A stretch of 64,000 bases of DNA from Pterobdella sp. o SKG-2022. Lineage: Eukaryota > Annelida > Clitellata > Hirudinida > Piscicolidae. Positions 1-13,679 of the stretch are shown here, one piece after another; the first letter of the stretch is position 1; the number at the start of each line of letters is the position of its first letter. A program made the position numbers and the translations under genes. Location of the stretch: the NCBI GenBank assembly GCA_964035795.1, contig OZ038325.1, forward strand, positions 8,974,783-9,038,782. Reading direction: 5' to 3'. The notes beneath the pieces are model-generated. The model did no database searches. It was not told the origin of the DNA and saw only the letters and a list, made by a program, of their open reading frames with translations.

Positions 1-2493
<2,493 letters not shown>

Positions 2494-2654
2494 CCATCCT
2501 TTTTGTTTTGTTGGCGGTTGCTTTATTCAGACGGAAGTTGATTTCTCATTATTTTTATATGTATGATTTTTTCGAAAATATGTAAATTTAGTTGTTCTTT
2601 TCCATTACAAGCGGTGTTTTGAATTTATTTACAAACGTCAATTACCTTGTGTAT

Positions 2655-2660
2655 AATAAA
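2655..2660 (+). promoter_or_regulatory. AATAAA polyadenylation signal of GOLPH3
   Basis: AATAAA lies 162 nt after the GOLPH3 stop codon and is followed by an A-rich stretch. The distance and hexamer suit a poly(A) signal, although AATAAA also occurs by chance in DNA this AT-rich. Confidence 0.5.
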
Positions 2661-3243
2661 AAAAGCAAAACGGTTAAAGCATTTAAACACGTGACGTTTA
2701 CTGGGACTAATTGGTTGTAGACCGCTGTTTATTATCATTCACTCTAGATATGTATTCCTTGGTGGTTAGTATACCTTATTTCACCTTCACTGTCGAATTC
2801 CGATACTGCAAACGTCATCTTTTTTTCATAATAGATTAATATTTGAGTTTCAATATTCATGTATCATTATGAATTTTAATTGTTCTATAAATTGATTATT
2901 TTTCTTTTATGATGGTTTCCATGATTGACAGATTTTTGCACCTAATATATGTTATGTCGAAAATGTTACGTCCACTAAGACGTGCGCAATAGGAGAGAAT
3001 ACGGTAAATTAATTAAAATTTTTAACTTACACCTTATCGACTACAATATCTTAATTTTTTAAAATTATGAATTTATCTTTCAAAACAGGTAATTTTTTAA
3101 ATTTTATTTGAATAATTATCTAAAAACTCTTAATGTTGATGGAAAAATTTAAACAAAAAACGACATTTTAAATGTCAATAAAACACGTAACCCACAAATA
3201 TTCATAACACCCAGATCAACACAACCATAATAATATACACACA
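2661..3243. other. Intergenic, between convergent GOLPH3 and SF3B4 3' ends
   Basis: AT-rich sequence with no recognisable gene. It should hold the 3' untranslated regions of both convergent genes. A TTTATT at 3103-3108 reads AATAAA on the minus strand and could serve SF3B4. Confidence 0.5.
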
Positions 3244-5573
3244 CTACGCTAAGGCGGGAGGAGGGGGTGGTGGAGGAAGGTTGGAAGGGTGGGTTAGCAT
3301 GCTTGGGGGAGGTGGGATGGTGTCTGGTGGGGGTGGAGCCGTGCCAGGGGGTGGTGGGGGAATGGGCGCCCTGTCTGTTGGGTTGAGAGTAAAATAATGT
3401 TAAATAAGGCGTCTTTAGAGTTGGGGGAAGGGGAGGAGATAACGAAAGCAATCGTATGTTAATTGTTAGAGAAATAATTGAACCAAACTAATAGCCTGCA
3501 GATTTCACCCAGGGTCATACCTCATGTAACTGAGGCAAGAGAAGTTGAACGAGTGAAAATAGAATAATATTAAAAATTGATCAATAGACAATTGGCAAGT
3601 AAGATCTATACAAACAAAGGCAAAAGCAATTCAGACATGAATTCAACCCAAACACCGTGATCAATAGAGGGAAGATACCCATAATAAATTAAGAAAGCCT
3701 CGTTTAAAATGAGATTATTTTTCAACAAAACATCAAAAAACTATGTATGATTTACCTTAAAAATACAAAATATTATAAACACATTAAACCATCTTTTGGT
3801 TGAAAAATTAATAAGCTAAAAAATCATAAAAAACAAAGGACTCAAACGAACTGAATGGATTGGCTACACCAGGAGGAGGTGGAGGAGGGGGCATACTTCC
3901 AAAGGGGGACATACCTGGAATGTTGGGTGGTGTGATAATGTACCATTGCCATGTTAATCATATTGTGATTTTATATGAGGTGCTGGGTGGTGTGTACCTG
4001 TGATGTTTTATGATGTATCATTGCCACATTCATGATGACATACAATCAGACAGACATATAAAGGTAGAAAAAAACAATTAAAACAAAAAAAAAACTCAAG
4101 AAAACTAAAAAATGAAGACAAAAACACGAAAGTTAGCAAAAAAACAAACGCACACAACTAATATGCAAACACACAAACCCATCATAGGATGTGAAGGAGG
4201 CCTGGGAGGGGGTGGTGGCATGAAGGGAGGCATGTAGCTCGGAGGCATGGTGCCCATCATGGCCGCCACTGTGGTGTGAAGAGGTTTTGGTGATAGAGTA
4301 GTCTTAATGGTAATATATATGTTCGTTGAAACAGAATGGTTAACAAAAATTTCCAATGAGGTTTCCATTATTCAAATACATACACACACACCACACACAG
4401 ATACAAACAATTGGGTGGTGGTTGCATGGGGATAATGGGAGGAGGTGGTGGGGGCATGATGGCCATGGGAGGAGCATCAGCAAACAGCTGATGAGGTCTG
4501 TCTGCTTGTGAGAGGGGATTTTGTGCTGCCAGCAATCGCTCTGTAGGGTAGCAGTGTTTTGGTGATTTATGGGTTTGGTTTTTGATAACTTATAATTGAG
4601 AAAAATTTTGAATTAATATGTGTATAACAGAAATCTATTTGCATGGAATCATACCAGCAGCAGAACCATGTCGTTCTCCTTTAGAATCTTTTTTAAAAGC
4701 AAAGGAAATAGTGATGGCTCTGTTACAGAGGTACTGTCCATTCATGGACTCCATTGCTGCATCTGCTGCCTCAAAACTGGCGTAGTTTATGAAAGCAAAA
4801 CCTTTAGAGTTGCCTGTTTCTGGGTCTCGCATTATTTTTGGTGTTTGTAAGATCACTCCAAAAGCACTGAATGTGTCATAAAGTAATTTCTCATCTACCT
4901 GGTTGGTTTGACATTATTTCTTTCAAATTAAACATTCAATTAATGAAAAAGAACATTTGAATTAAAAAACTCGAAATATTTTATGTGAATAACTTCATTC
5001 AACTTTTAGCTTCATAATGTTTTTCACATAAATTATGACATACTTCAGCATCGAGGTTTCCAATGAAAAGATTGGCGCCAACATCCAGTGTTTTCTGGTG
5101 GGCAGAAGCTTTGTTCACCCTGATAGGCTTGCCATATAACTTTATCATGTTCATAATCTTAATGGCATAATCTGCATCATCTTCCCCCATGAACTCAACA
5201 AAGCCATATCCCTTATGAGTTAGTTATATTAATAAATGGCAAATCTATTTTTTGTATAGTTATTCATACACTGACAAAATTTGTTTCAAATTTTTTTTAT
5301 ATTAATGATGCTTTACATAAATTCTATTTTGAAAACCTGGTGAGCTTGACTTATACGGTCTTTAGGCATATGAACATTCACTACAGGTCCTGACTGTAGA
5401 AACAGCTCCCATAAAATTGAATCATTCACTTTCTCATCCAACCCTCCGACATATATTGTGGCATCTGTTCGAAAAAAAATTTGAATTAAAAATTAATAAA
5501 ACTACGCATTATAATATCATATAAAAATTATATTTGTACCTTGATTTCTTTCGGCTATAGGACCTGCCGCCAT
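3244..5573 (-). CDS. SF3B4: Splicing factor 3B subunit 4 (SF3B4/SAP49)
   Basis: SF3B4 is an SF3b component of the U2 snRNP that contacts pre-mRNA upstream of the branch site. It has two RRMs and a Pro-rich tail. Minus-strand exons: 5573-5540 ([11 protein letters not shown] start, with an ATG in good context), 5464-5337, 5211-5044, 4898-4655, 4540 to about 4400, about 4272-4182, about 3913-3850 and about 3378-3244. RRM1 shows [12 protein letters not shown] and GYGFVEF; RRM2 shows [30 protein letters not shown] and [20 protein letters not shown]. The linker [20 protein letters not shown] follows. The tail is made of Pro/Met/Gly-rich blocks such as [10 protein letters not shown] and ends [14 protein letters not shown]. 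It looks shorter than the long tail of the vertebrate protein, but the tail exon borders are less certain than those of the RRM exons. Confidence 0.95.
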
Positions 5574-5804
5574 TATTACGATATTTGAGAACTATTCGTT
5601 TTGTATATTTTTTTGATTCTTTGCCCATAGGTCTATCAATACTTTAGAATTAAAAAACTACTTTTAAACTATAAGTATCTCTAAACTACGAAAATTTTTG
5701 ACAATTATTTAATTTTAAATAAAAAAAATTTACAAAAAAATGTAAATTATTCAAATTTTTGTAGAAACAGGTGAAATTTAAAAGTGCATACGTAGTAGAA
5801 CAAA
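5574..5804. promoter_or_regulatory. Shared divergent promoter region, SF3B4 (-) / PDZ gene (+)
   Basis: Only 231 bp separate the two start codons, which point away from each other. The interval is very AT-rich, with runs of A and T, and shows no obvious TATA box or other named motif. Both 5' untranslated regions and both core promoters must fit here unless upstream non-coding exons exist. Confidence 0.55.
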
Positions 5805-6670
5805 ATGAAACACATAGCTGGCCAGCCTTTGGAATGTGTGGTGGTGAGCAATTTGGAACTTATCAAAACAATCAAAATCACTCAGCACCTCACGTTAACT
5901 CTGATGTTTTTATCGCTTTCCAGCTTTTACACTTACAAACAAAGGGTCTTGAAGACTTAACCATTGCCCCATACCTCTATAATAAAATTTCTGCGTTGCT
6001 ATTCAATTTAAATCAAAACACATAACCAAACAACCTGCAGCACCAGGTAATAATCCACTGTTCTCCGCATCCAAACACTGGCGAAAGATTTGGCTTCAAA
6101 GTGTGTGGAGGCATTGACCAAAACCACCTCTTGAGTCCCCAAAACTACCTAGATAATGTAATACTATCTAAATTGTTTCATGGTGTTTTTGAGCCTTATA
6201 TTTTCATAAGAAATGAAACCATTTTAGTAAAACACATTGCATGACTTAATGAGGCACCAACCCCATCCCAGGGCATATACGTCAGTGGTGTATCAGCCAC
6301 AGGACCAGCCGCCCAGGCAGGCTTGGTTCTACATGATAAAATATTACAGGTTGGTTATATGGGGAAAAAGATTGGATGTTTGTTATAAGAAGTGGTGCGA
6401 TGGGGTTTCCTAGTGATAGGGTCGGGGGTTATAGGTTTCTCGTGAAATGATATATAATTGGTTTTTATAGTGGTAGCTTTATGGATTAAAAATTTGTTAC
6501 AAGATGATGTGTTATAGGGTTAACCACAGACATGAAATGACGCAGAACTCCCACCACTAAAACCACCGCAGGCGAACGGTCATGATATGTCGATGGTGAC
6601 CCATAAGAAAGCAATCGATTACCTGTGTCGAAAACCTGTGCTTGAGCTTTTTGTTCATCGCATGCAATGA
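5805..6670 (+). CDS. TAX1BP3: Tax1-binding protein 3-like single-PDZ protein (TIP-1)
   Basis: TAX1BP3 is a small cytosolic protein made almost entirely of one PDZ domain. It binds C-terminal PDZ ligands and acts as a competitive scaffold antagonist, for example of beta-catenin and rhotekin. Four exons in phase: 5805-5843, 6041-6157, 6272-6349 and 6572-6670 (TGA), giving about 110 residues against about 124 in human. The start MKHIAGQPLECVV aligns with the family start (xxIxGQPxxxVV). The carboxylate-binding loop reads ERFGFKVCGGIDQN. GIYVSGVSATGPAAQAGL and MSMVTHKKAIDYL follow in the expected order. The C-terminal tail is short (FVHRMQ), without the extra 12 or so residues of the human protein. 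The start codon was chosen because it gives the GQP motif and a clean GTG|GTGAGC donor. Confidence 0.9.
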
Positions 6671-7413
6671 CTGCTTATAGTTTTGGCATTAATAATAAAA
6701 ATAATACGATAATAAAAAATATAAAAAAATAATGGAATAATAATAATAAAATAAAAATAATACAATAAGAATAATAATAAAATTATTACTTGCTTTGATT
6801 GGTTAGAGGTCGCGTTTCCAGATGGAATACAATGCAATTAAGAATATGTTTAAAATGGCATGAGCTTCAGAAGGTTCTGGACCACAATTGCACACCAAAC
6901 AACCTTCCGAAGTTTTCTCTATGTAGTATTAAAATTTCATCTTTTATATTTATTTTCTATTTTTTATTGCTGAAATGCTCATTAATTATTTTAAATGTAG
7001 AAATTTATTTTTTGAAAGTTTCTTCCTTGAATAAAATTTTTGTCAAAAGTTGTTTTTTCCTCAATACAAACCCTAAGGACTAAACCAAAGAATTCGTAGT
7101 TTAAACCTTCTTATTTTATTGAAATAATTTTTAAATAAATACTTTTTATATAATTAAATACCAAAAAAGCTATAAACATAAAAATACTAAATTATGCGTC
7201 ATTTTGAGTTCCAATCAATAGTTTCAAGTCTTTCAAGTATTTAAATAAACATTGGTAGACATTCTAGAAGAAGCTATAAATAGACAAAGATAAAAACCAT
7301 CATCATCACCACCATCCTCTTCCCCATCATCCTCATCATTAATAAATATTGGAACTTGAGCTCAAGCTTCCAAGACTCACTGAATTTTGTCCATCGGTTC
7401 AAAATCTTGCTTA
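6671..7413. other. Intergenic AT-rich DNA
   Basis: No gene is recognised. (ATA/TAA)n-like tracts lie at about 6690-6790. Low-complexity CATCATCACCACCATC sequence sits at about 7298-7340, just upstream of the lectin gene, whose promoter should lie here. Confidence 0.5.
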
Positions 7414-8951
7414 ATGTTCATAATGGTAGCATTGAAGTTTGCTTTTATGTGTCTGCTATTACATGGAAGCAGAACTGTTTCGATAGAAAAGGTGACGAAA
7501 GACTTGATTCAGATGGTTATATTATCTCTAGTAATGAACCATTTATTTTTAATATTCAAAAACTGCCACAACAACTCAATTACTTATCAGTTATATCAAC
7601 TCCTTTTCACAAAAAACAAGATGGCGGTCGAAAGATTTAACACAGCCGCGTACAGCATAACAAAATGTAGGGTGGCTGAAAGAAAAACTGTTGTAACTGT
7701 ACGCAGTAGACTTGAATGCATCAAGCAATGCTCTCTGGATAAAGAGTGCTCTATGAACGGGTTTGCACCACTTGTATGTTGGTGATGATTATAACTATTA
7801 TTATTATATCCTGCGGTCATTGGTATGTTTATAATAGCTTAAACTAACATCACTCTCAAATCTACACCAGTTATTAGCACCTAAGCAACACGGCTAAACC
7901 GAACTCTATGCAAACATTCTTATACCTCCACCAGTTATCATTAACAGATAACACAGCTGATAACACCGCAAAAAAATTGCCAGGGTGAACTACATGGAAA
8001 GGACAAGTAGGTGTGAGATGCTGATAGTACTCGGAACACCTTCTACACAGAAAGACTGCTTTAGCTACGGCCCAAGTTTGGTTTTCATTATATATAATTT
8101 TTATCATTCTTAATAAAGAATAGCACAACTCTGTAGTGAGGGTGCATTCGATCATTAGCTCTATTGCAACTTTGGCACAGTACAAAGGAAGGTGGAAATA
8201 TGGTTCATAGAGATGTGATTGGCTTCTAAAAACCACACATCCAACCTCACTTTCCTCTTTCTCTTTATTCGAGATATCATCTCTCTTCTCTCTCAAAACC
8301 TCCCATCTCTCTTTTTCTTTTCACACACCCCACCATAACCTCACCACCCACCCACAGAACAGTGTTCCGACAACCTTTTCAGACTCCCTAACACAAATAT
8401 ATGTCTGACGTTACACATGAACAAAGTAACTTGGTCAAACGCATTCAAAACGTGTCTTAAACTCCATCCAGCAGCTTACCCTGTTAGTTTGACAACTTCT
8501 CAAAAAAGCAGTTTGATTGAAGCTGCTTTTAAAATAGCTCAAGGTAGCTGGTTGATGATTAAAAGTTAACTGAAAATAATAACAACCAAAAAAAAAACAA
8601 AATAATTGGAATTATTTTTTTAGCGATTCATTCAAAACTCCAGGTAAAACAGGGCTGGAACCCTGCATAACATCGGTGGGTAAAATAAAAGACGGCGATT
8701 CTTCCCTAATGGTGTGGACATCCGGCAGCAAACTTAAATCAATTAGCGATACAGTGTTGCAACCCAAAGAAGATTACAAATGGTTTACAAAAAACGGGGC
8801 GGTGGACTTCGGCTTTGGGAGGCATCTATGGGGGGCGAAACAACCGGATAACCCGGTGAGAGAAGGATGCGTGCATGTTTATGATGGCATCAAGTTGAAC
8901 AATGTGCATTGTGACTATAAGCTATGTACTATGTGTGAGTATGAGCTGTAA
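7414..8951 (+). CDS. Secreted C-type lectin with N-terminal Cys-rich (PAN-like) segment
   Basis: Four exons keep phase: 7414-7491, 7621-7773, 8363-8543 and 8653-8951 (TAA), giving about 236 residues. Exon 1 encodes a hydrophobic signal peptide (MFIMVALKFAFMCLLLHGS). Exon 2 has CRVAERKTVV and ECIKQCSLDKECSMNGF, a Cys spacing like a PAN/Apple module, though short for a full one. Exons 3 and 4 form the C-type lectin domain: CSDNLFRLPN, NKVTWSNAFKTC, LWGAKQPDNP, GCVHVYDG and a final Cys-rich CDYKLCTMCEYEL. A QPD triplet at the calcium/sugar site implies galactose-type specificity in the family. The usual WND is replaced by LNNVHC, so calcium and sugar binding is not assured. Alternative starts at Met 7423 or upstream are possible. 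The product is probably extracellular, in recognition or defence; the ligand is unknown. Confidence 0.8.
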
Positions 8952-10258
8952 GCCTATTCTATTGGACGGTTGGGTGTGTGTGGCTGCTTCCTGATTGGTC
9001 GATTATAGCGCTAGATTTTAGAAAAAAAATTGTTGATGATAAATATTGCATTTTAAAATGCTTCTTAATAACAAAAATATAAAACTTAATGGTGTCTGTT
9101 GTATTGAAGAGTATGTGCAGAGACTAAGCCACCCAGTCTGAGGTTTCGGTGGTGCAAATTGATAGAGTATGGACAAATATTTGTAGAATAAATAATAACT
9201 ATTCGACAAGTTGTATTCATCACCAGTTACTTCTTGGTTGGTGGTTGAAGGTTGAGTAGAGATTAACAGTAGATGCAGGTGGTAATGATTTGTAGAGAAT
9301 TTAAATTTTCCTATGGAATATACCTTAATTTCTTTTACTTGGGGTATGTTATTTTAATGCACATATATCGAATGTGTCAATTGAATAGGTATATAGATAT
9401 AAATTTGTCTAGCATCTATGTCAATATTAAGTTATGAATATGTAATGACTAAGATACCTGTTGAAAATCAAGCTTTCAATTGTTGAGAATTTATTGTTGA
9501 ATATTTATTCATATGGTTATTTAAGAAGGTATTTAAATTCAAATTTTAATAATAATTGGCCAAATTCTCAGCATTGCAAGCCATTATAAAATGAAAGGCA
9601 GTAAATTAGACAGTCTTGTGATTCATCGGAACTATGACTGGGATCTAAGATACTGGGTTCGATTCCCAGCACTTTTCATGTCAGTTATTCAGTTGAAAGA
9701 TGCGGTTTTTAAATGGGTGTGGTTTGAGTTAATAATAAGGCTGTTAATGAATAGACTCCAACGGGATTTTTGTTCGACTGTTTCACATGAAGTTCAATAA
9801 TTGCTTTTGAAGTGTTTTACCACTTCCTTCTTGAAAATTTTTGAGAAAAAAACACAATTTTGAAGTTTATTTTCAATTTTTAACGTGATGCTAGAAAATA
9901 GAAAAGATGTAAAGTTTGACGAAAAATAAAAGTCGAAAATACATTAGGCTCGAAATATCCATTAATTTTGGCTTCCAAGAATAGAAGGTTTAGAGAATCA
10001 AAATAACATTAATGCGCTGGTTTCCATTTCAAAATTAGAACATAAAGTTCAACATAAAAATTCATTATTTAATAACATTGATTTAATAAATAAATAACAA
10101 AAAAATAAATGAAAAATTGAGAAAATTGCATAATTAATCATTAGTAACCTGGTTAAAGACAAGTAAAACATTAGTAATCCTCATAATTAACTTATCTTTC
10201 AATAAATAAAAACAATTTTGTCTCTGTCAGACATTACCATATCAAAACCGTAGCTGTT
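8952..10258. other. Intergenic region with a tRNA-like B-box relic
   Basis: No protein gene is supported. AT-rich sequence holds one notable stretch around 9590-9690 that resembles the 3' half of a tRNA or tRNA-derived SINE (see the separate entry). The right end should contain the 3' untranslated region of the convergent ZIP gene. Confidence 0.5.
9600..9690 (+). ncRNA. tRNA-like / SINE-like relic
   Basis: The stretch contains CTGGGTTCGATTCCCAG, a perfect 5-bp T-stem around a TTCGATT loop that matches the pol III B-box. I tried to fold the rest as a tRNA. No acceptor stem pairs at the correct distance and the D-arm is unclear, so a functional tRNA is unlikely. A tRNA-derived SINE fragment or a decayed tRNA pseudogene fits better. 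Confidence 0.35.
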
Positions 10259-12131
10259 TCAAGCTCCAGCCGTGGCGTTCCCACTAATTATCTGAGTGAC
10301 GTTACACACGACTTCTTCGTGGCCTTCTGCTGGCTCTATCAAAGCTAGCAGAGCCATCAAAGTAAAGCCTAAAATGGTTACAAGCACCCGAGTGATTGAA
10401 GACTTAGGTCCAGTTAGTTGGTCGATAAGAATCTCGAAGAATGTCACGTAGATGAACGTCCCTTTTGGCGTTTTTTTTGGTTTTGAGTTGATGTTTTGAG
10501 TGTTTTTAGGTATTTTTTTGTTGAAAATGTGCTGAGCTAGTCTAAAAAAGATCGGCTCACATCATGAAGCATCAAGTCTCAACCCAACATACCACACCAC
10601 ATCACATTCCACCCCCCCTCCCGCTCTCCCCCTCCCCCCTCCGGCTCTCCCCCTCCCCACAAACCAGTAGCAATAGATTGAAGGACCCCATTGACAACAT
10701 CACTCTTTTCTGGGTCAGCATCAGCTGCTGCGTACACGCCCACTCCGATAAACAGACCAATAGGAAGGATCAGAGTGGTTATTAATAGAATTATAAACAC
10801 CTGGTAATGATATTCATTCATTTAATTGTTTGCTGCTTTAATTAAACTTTCAACACAGTGATGTTTTTATAGAAATATATAGAATTAAATAATGAATTTA
10901 ATGGAATATAAATAATTTATTCTATATTTAGAAGAGATGACATATATTCTATGTAGATCTAAACGACTCAAAACGTTCAATGAAAAAATATACAAAACTT
11001 CGTTAGACTCGTTACTAATGTAACTTAAGCATACATTACACTTGCTAATAAAACAAGTTAGCACCTCTGCAATTCAAAACACAAAAAACCACCTTAGGTG
11101 TGAGCTTTCTATCCGACTTGAAAAACTGCAAACCAACACTGAAACATATAACTATTTCATGTATGATCACCGACAGAGTTACCTTCCACACAAAGTCAAA
11201 ATCATTGGCTATTCCAATTGACAAACCTGTATGTGTTGCGGTTGGATTGATGGGGTGTAGGTATGGTGGTGGTTGGGGGGTTTTGGAGAGTAGGGAGGTA
11301 AAGGTGATGATGATAAGGATGTAAAAGAGATTTTTGTTGAAAATTAGATATGGATTTGTGGCGAAAATAACACGGTAAAATGGTCGTTTTGAGGTTTATA
11401 AAAATAGGTCGTAACACACAAAAACACATAATCACAAGTCGTAATACATACAGACACATAATCACACATACCCTCAAACATATGTAGTGGGTTATCAAAA
11501 AACATCACATACAACCTTCAAAGATGTGGTGAAGGGAGAGGGCGATGACAAGGACGATGGATCTGGTGGCATGGTGGTGAGAGTGCGAGTCTTCTTCGAG
11601 CTCTCTCTTTTTGTCTACTAATTCAATGTTTCTCATTGTAGTTTGATCATCTTCTCCCTCGTTCACAGAAGTTTGAGAGTTGAAAACCTTGTTATAGTGA
11701 CCAGCTTCTACAACATTATCCACGTCGTTGCCCCCTGGCTCATTTAAATGTTCTTTGTGTGACTTAGATCTGACGTAGGAGACCAGCTGATCCGCCATCA
11801 AAACGATGAAAAAACCAATCGCCATGAAAAGAGAAGCTAGTGGGTATTCTACTTTCCCGAGGTGTGTTCCCGCTATAATTTCTGTAGACTCGTTGGACAT
11901 GTGAAGAAGATAAGTACCGAAAAACACACCTCCTCCAAAGCAAAACATGTGACCAAGGATTGAGTCCCTCAAACGGTCGTTTTCTTCATCACTCGCTTCA
12001 CCAAAACATCGGCAGATTTTGCGCCAGTTTATGGAGAAAAGTTTGAAAGGGAGAAGAGCGGAGATGAAGGTGATCACAAAAATCAAGAACCCAAAAATCA
12101 CTTTTAATGCCCATAGAGATAACTCGGCCAT
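10259..12131 (-). CDS. SLC39 zinc transporter, ZIP1-3-like
   Basis: ZIP proteins import zinc, sometimes other divalent metals, into the cytosol through eight membrane helices. Minus-strand exons 12131-11516, 11226-11093, 10800-10665 and 10461-10259 are in phase and give about 362 residues, close to ZIP1-3 length. Visible parts: an N-terminal helix after MAELSLWALK; FGGGVFFGTYLLHM (TM2); a long cytosolic loop with acidic runs and the His cluster SHSHHH; TM4 with ALSLHHIFEG, the family metal-site motif (HS-x-FEG in human ZIP1); TM5 with VTLSVIIHEIVICFSVGL carrying the second metal-site H-E pair; then VVNGVLQSIATGT and FIYVTFFEIL. The C-terminus ends ISGNATAGA-stop with two potential N-glycosylation sites (NVT, NAT), consistent with an extracellular C-terminus. 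I cannot say which of ZIP1, 2 or 3 is orthologous. Confidence 0.92.
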
Positions 12132-12942
12132 TTTGAATGTCGGAGATCAAGGTTTTCTGTTCGAGTTCAATGGAGAAATAGAAATGACGGTAGACACGAA
12201 GGCGCCAAGATTATAAAATAATGTAATGCTAATTAAATGAAAACACTTGAAGCTCTGTGATTTGATCGCAAGAAAATGGAAGCATTATTGGTATAACAAA
12301 AAAAATCAAATGAGTTTTATTGGTAAAACAACTTGAAAAACGATGTAAAATACTGGTTATAAATCTGAGCCCCTTATAAATATGTGTTTAGAGCTCTCTT
12401 CACAACACTTGTCTCATTAGCTTGCGCAAGTTCTCTTTTTATTGTAAATTTTTATATAAGGCACCATAAATATTGTTTTACTCTTTTTATTAGTTTATTT
12501 TTTAATCAGTCATTTGTTCTTATTTATTTAATTTGTTCTGTGTTTTTTTTTTATTTTTAGGTTTATTAGCTCAAGGTTTAAATATGAAGCTATTGCCGAA
12601 TGGACATATTATTTTGAAAAGCTAATTTAACTGGAAACTTACATAAAGACTGATAAACCATTACTGATAAAGTTTAACTTACAAAAATTATAGTTTTACT
12701 CAAAAATAACAAAAAATCGCAATGAAAAATAAACTTTTGAAGAATTGAAGAATTCGACACAGTAACAACAAAAAGCTTGAAAATTTTTTTAAAAAAATTA
12801 AACGCTAAATAACTTGCTAAATTTAGTTTTTTTAAAAACTCGAAAATTAATAATTGATTTTAAATAAAGAAAAAAAACTCACAAAAGGCTGCGTGACAAG
12901 GTTAGCAACATGAGAAAAAGTCTTTTATAGAGAAAAAAAAAA

Positions 12943-12963
12943 TTATTATTATTATTATTATTA

Positions 12964-12999
<36 letters not shown>
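12943..12999 (+). repeat. (ATT)n microsatellite
   Basis: About 19 ATT units interrupted by one GTT. Its near reverse complement, (AAT)n, follows about 100 bp downstream. Confidence 0.95.
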
Positions 13000-13000
<1 letters not shown>

Positions 13001-13095
13001 AATAAAATACATATAGCTTTTATTGTTAAAAAACTATTTGAATAAAACATTTGCCATTGTTGCCTGATCTGCTTTGAAGATCTTATTGTTAATTT

Positions 13096-13098
<3 letters not shown>

Positions 13099-13151
<53 letters not shown>
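13099..13151 (+). repeat. (AAT)n microsatellite
   Basis: About 17 AAT units. Confidence 0.95.
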
Positions 13152-13153
<2 letters not shown>

Positions 13154-13579
13154 TACTGTTAATAATAGATACTATAATAATAATAAAAATCAATACAACT
13201 GGGTCTTTAAAAAATAAGTATTATTAGTAGTAGTTTATCTAGGTTAGTGTCTGCGGAAAAGATATAATGAATTTAACAATTTATAAAAAATAATATCATA
13301 ATAAATATAATATCATAATAAATAAATTCTACCGCTTCAACGTGGAATGCTATCATTACTATTTTAAATAATAATATTATTATTCTCATTATTATAAGAT
13401 TTCTCACAATTAGACATTTAAAGAGCAATTAAGCAAGCATAAAAAAATATTTCAATCTGATTTTGTTCTCCTTAGATTGCTCCTTCCCCGCAGGCAGATG
13501 ATACAACAATGTTAAGAGCTTATTGAACTCAAAACTGATAGTTTTGATCGCAAGAACCAAGTTTTTCATTAATAATTCA

Positions 13580-13611
<32 letters not shown>

Positions 13612-13679
13612 AATAATAATAATAATAACGTTAATATGCCCTGGTAATTACATGTACAGCAAAACACTATTAAAAAAAA

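Larger units (their letters stand above)
12132..13674. other. Intergenic AT-rich DNA with (ATT)n and (AAT)n tracts
   Basis: No gene is seen. It holds an (ATT)n tract at about 12943-12999, an (AAT)n tract at about 13099-13151, and a run of about 23 A residues at 13589-13612 just before the LINE fragment. The ZIP gene promoter should lie near 12132-12400. Confidence 0.6.

Noticed and set aside
4105..4368. 87-codon minus-strand frame as a separate gene
   Set aside because: It is one SF3B4 tail exon ([19 protein letters not shown]) with intron on both sides.
9600..9690. A functional tRNA gene
   Set aside because: The T-arm is perfect, but the acceptor stem does not pair at the required distance and no clear D-arm or anticodon arm forms.
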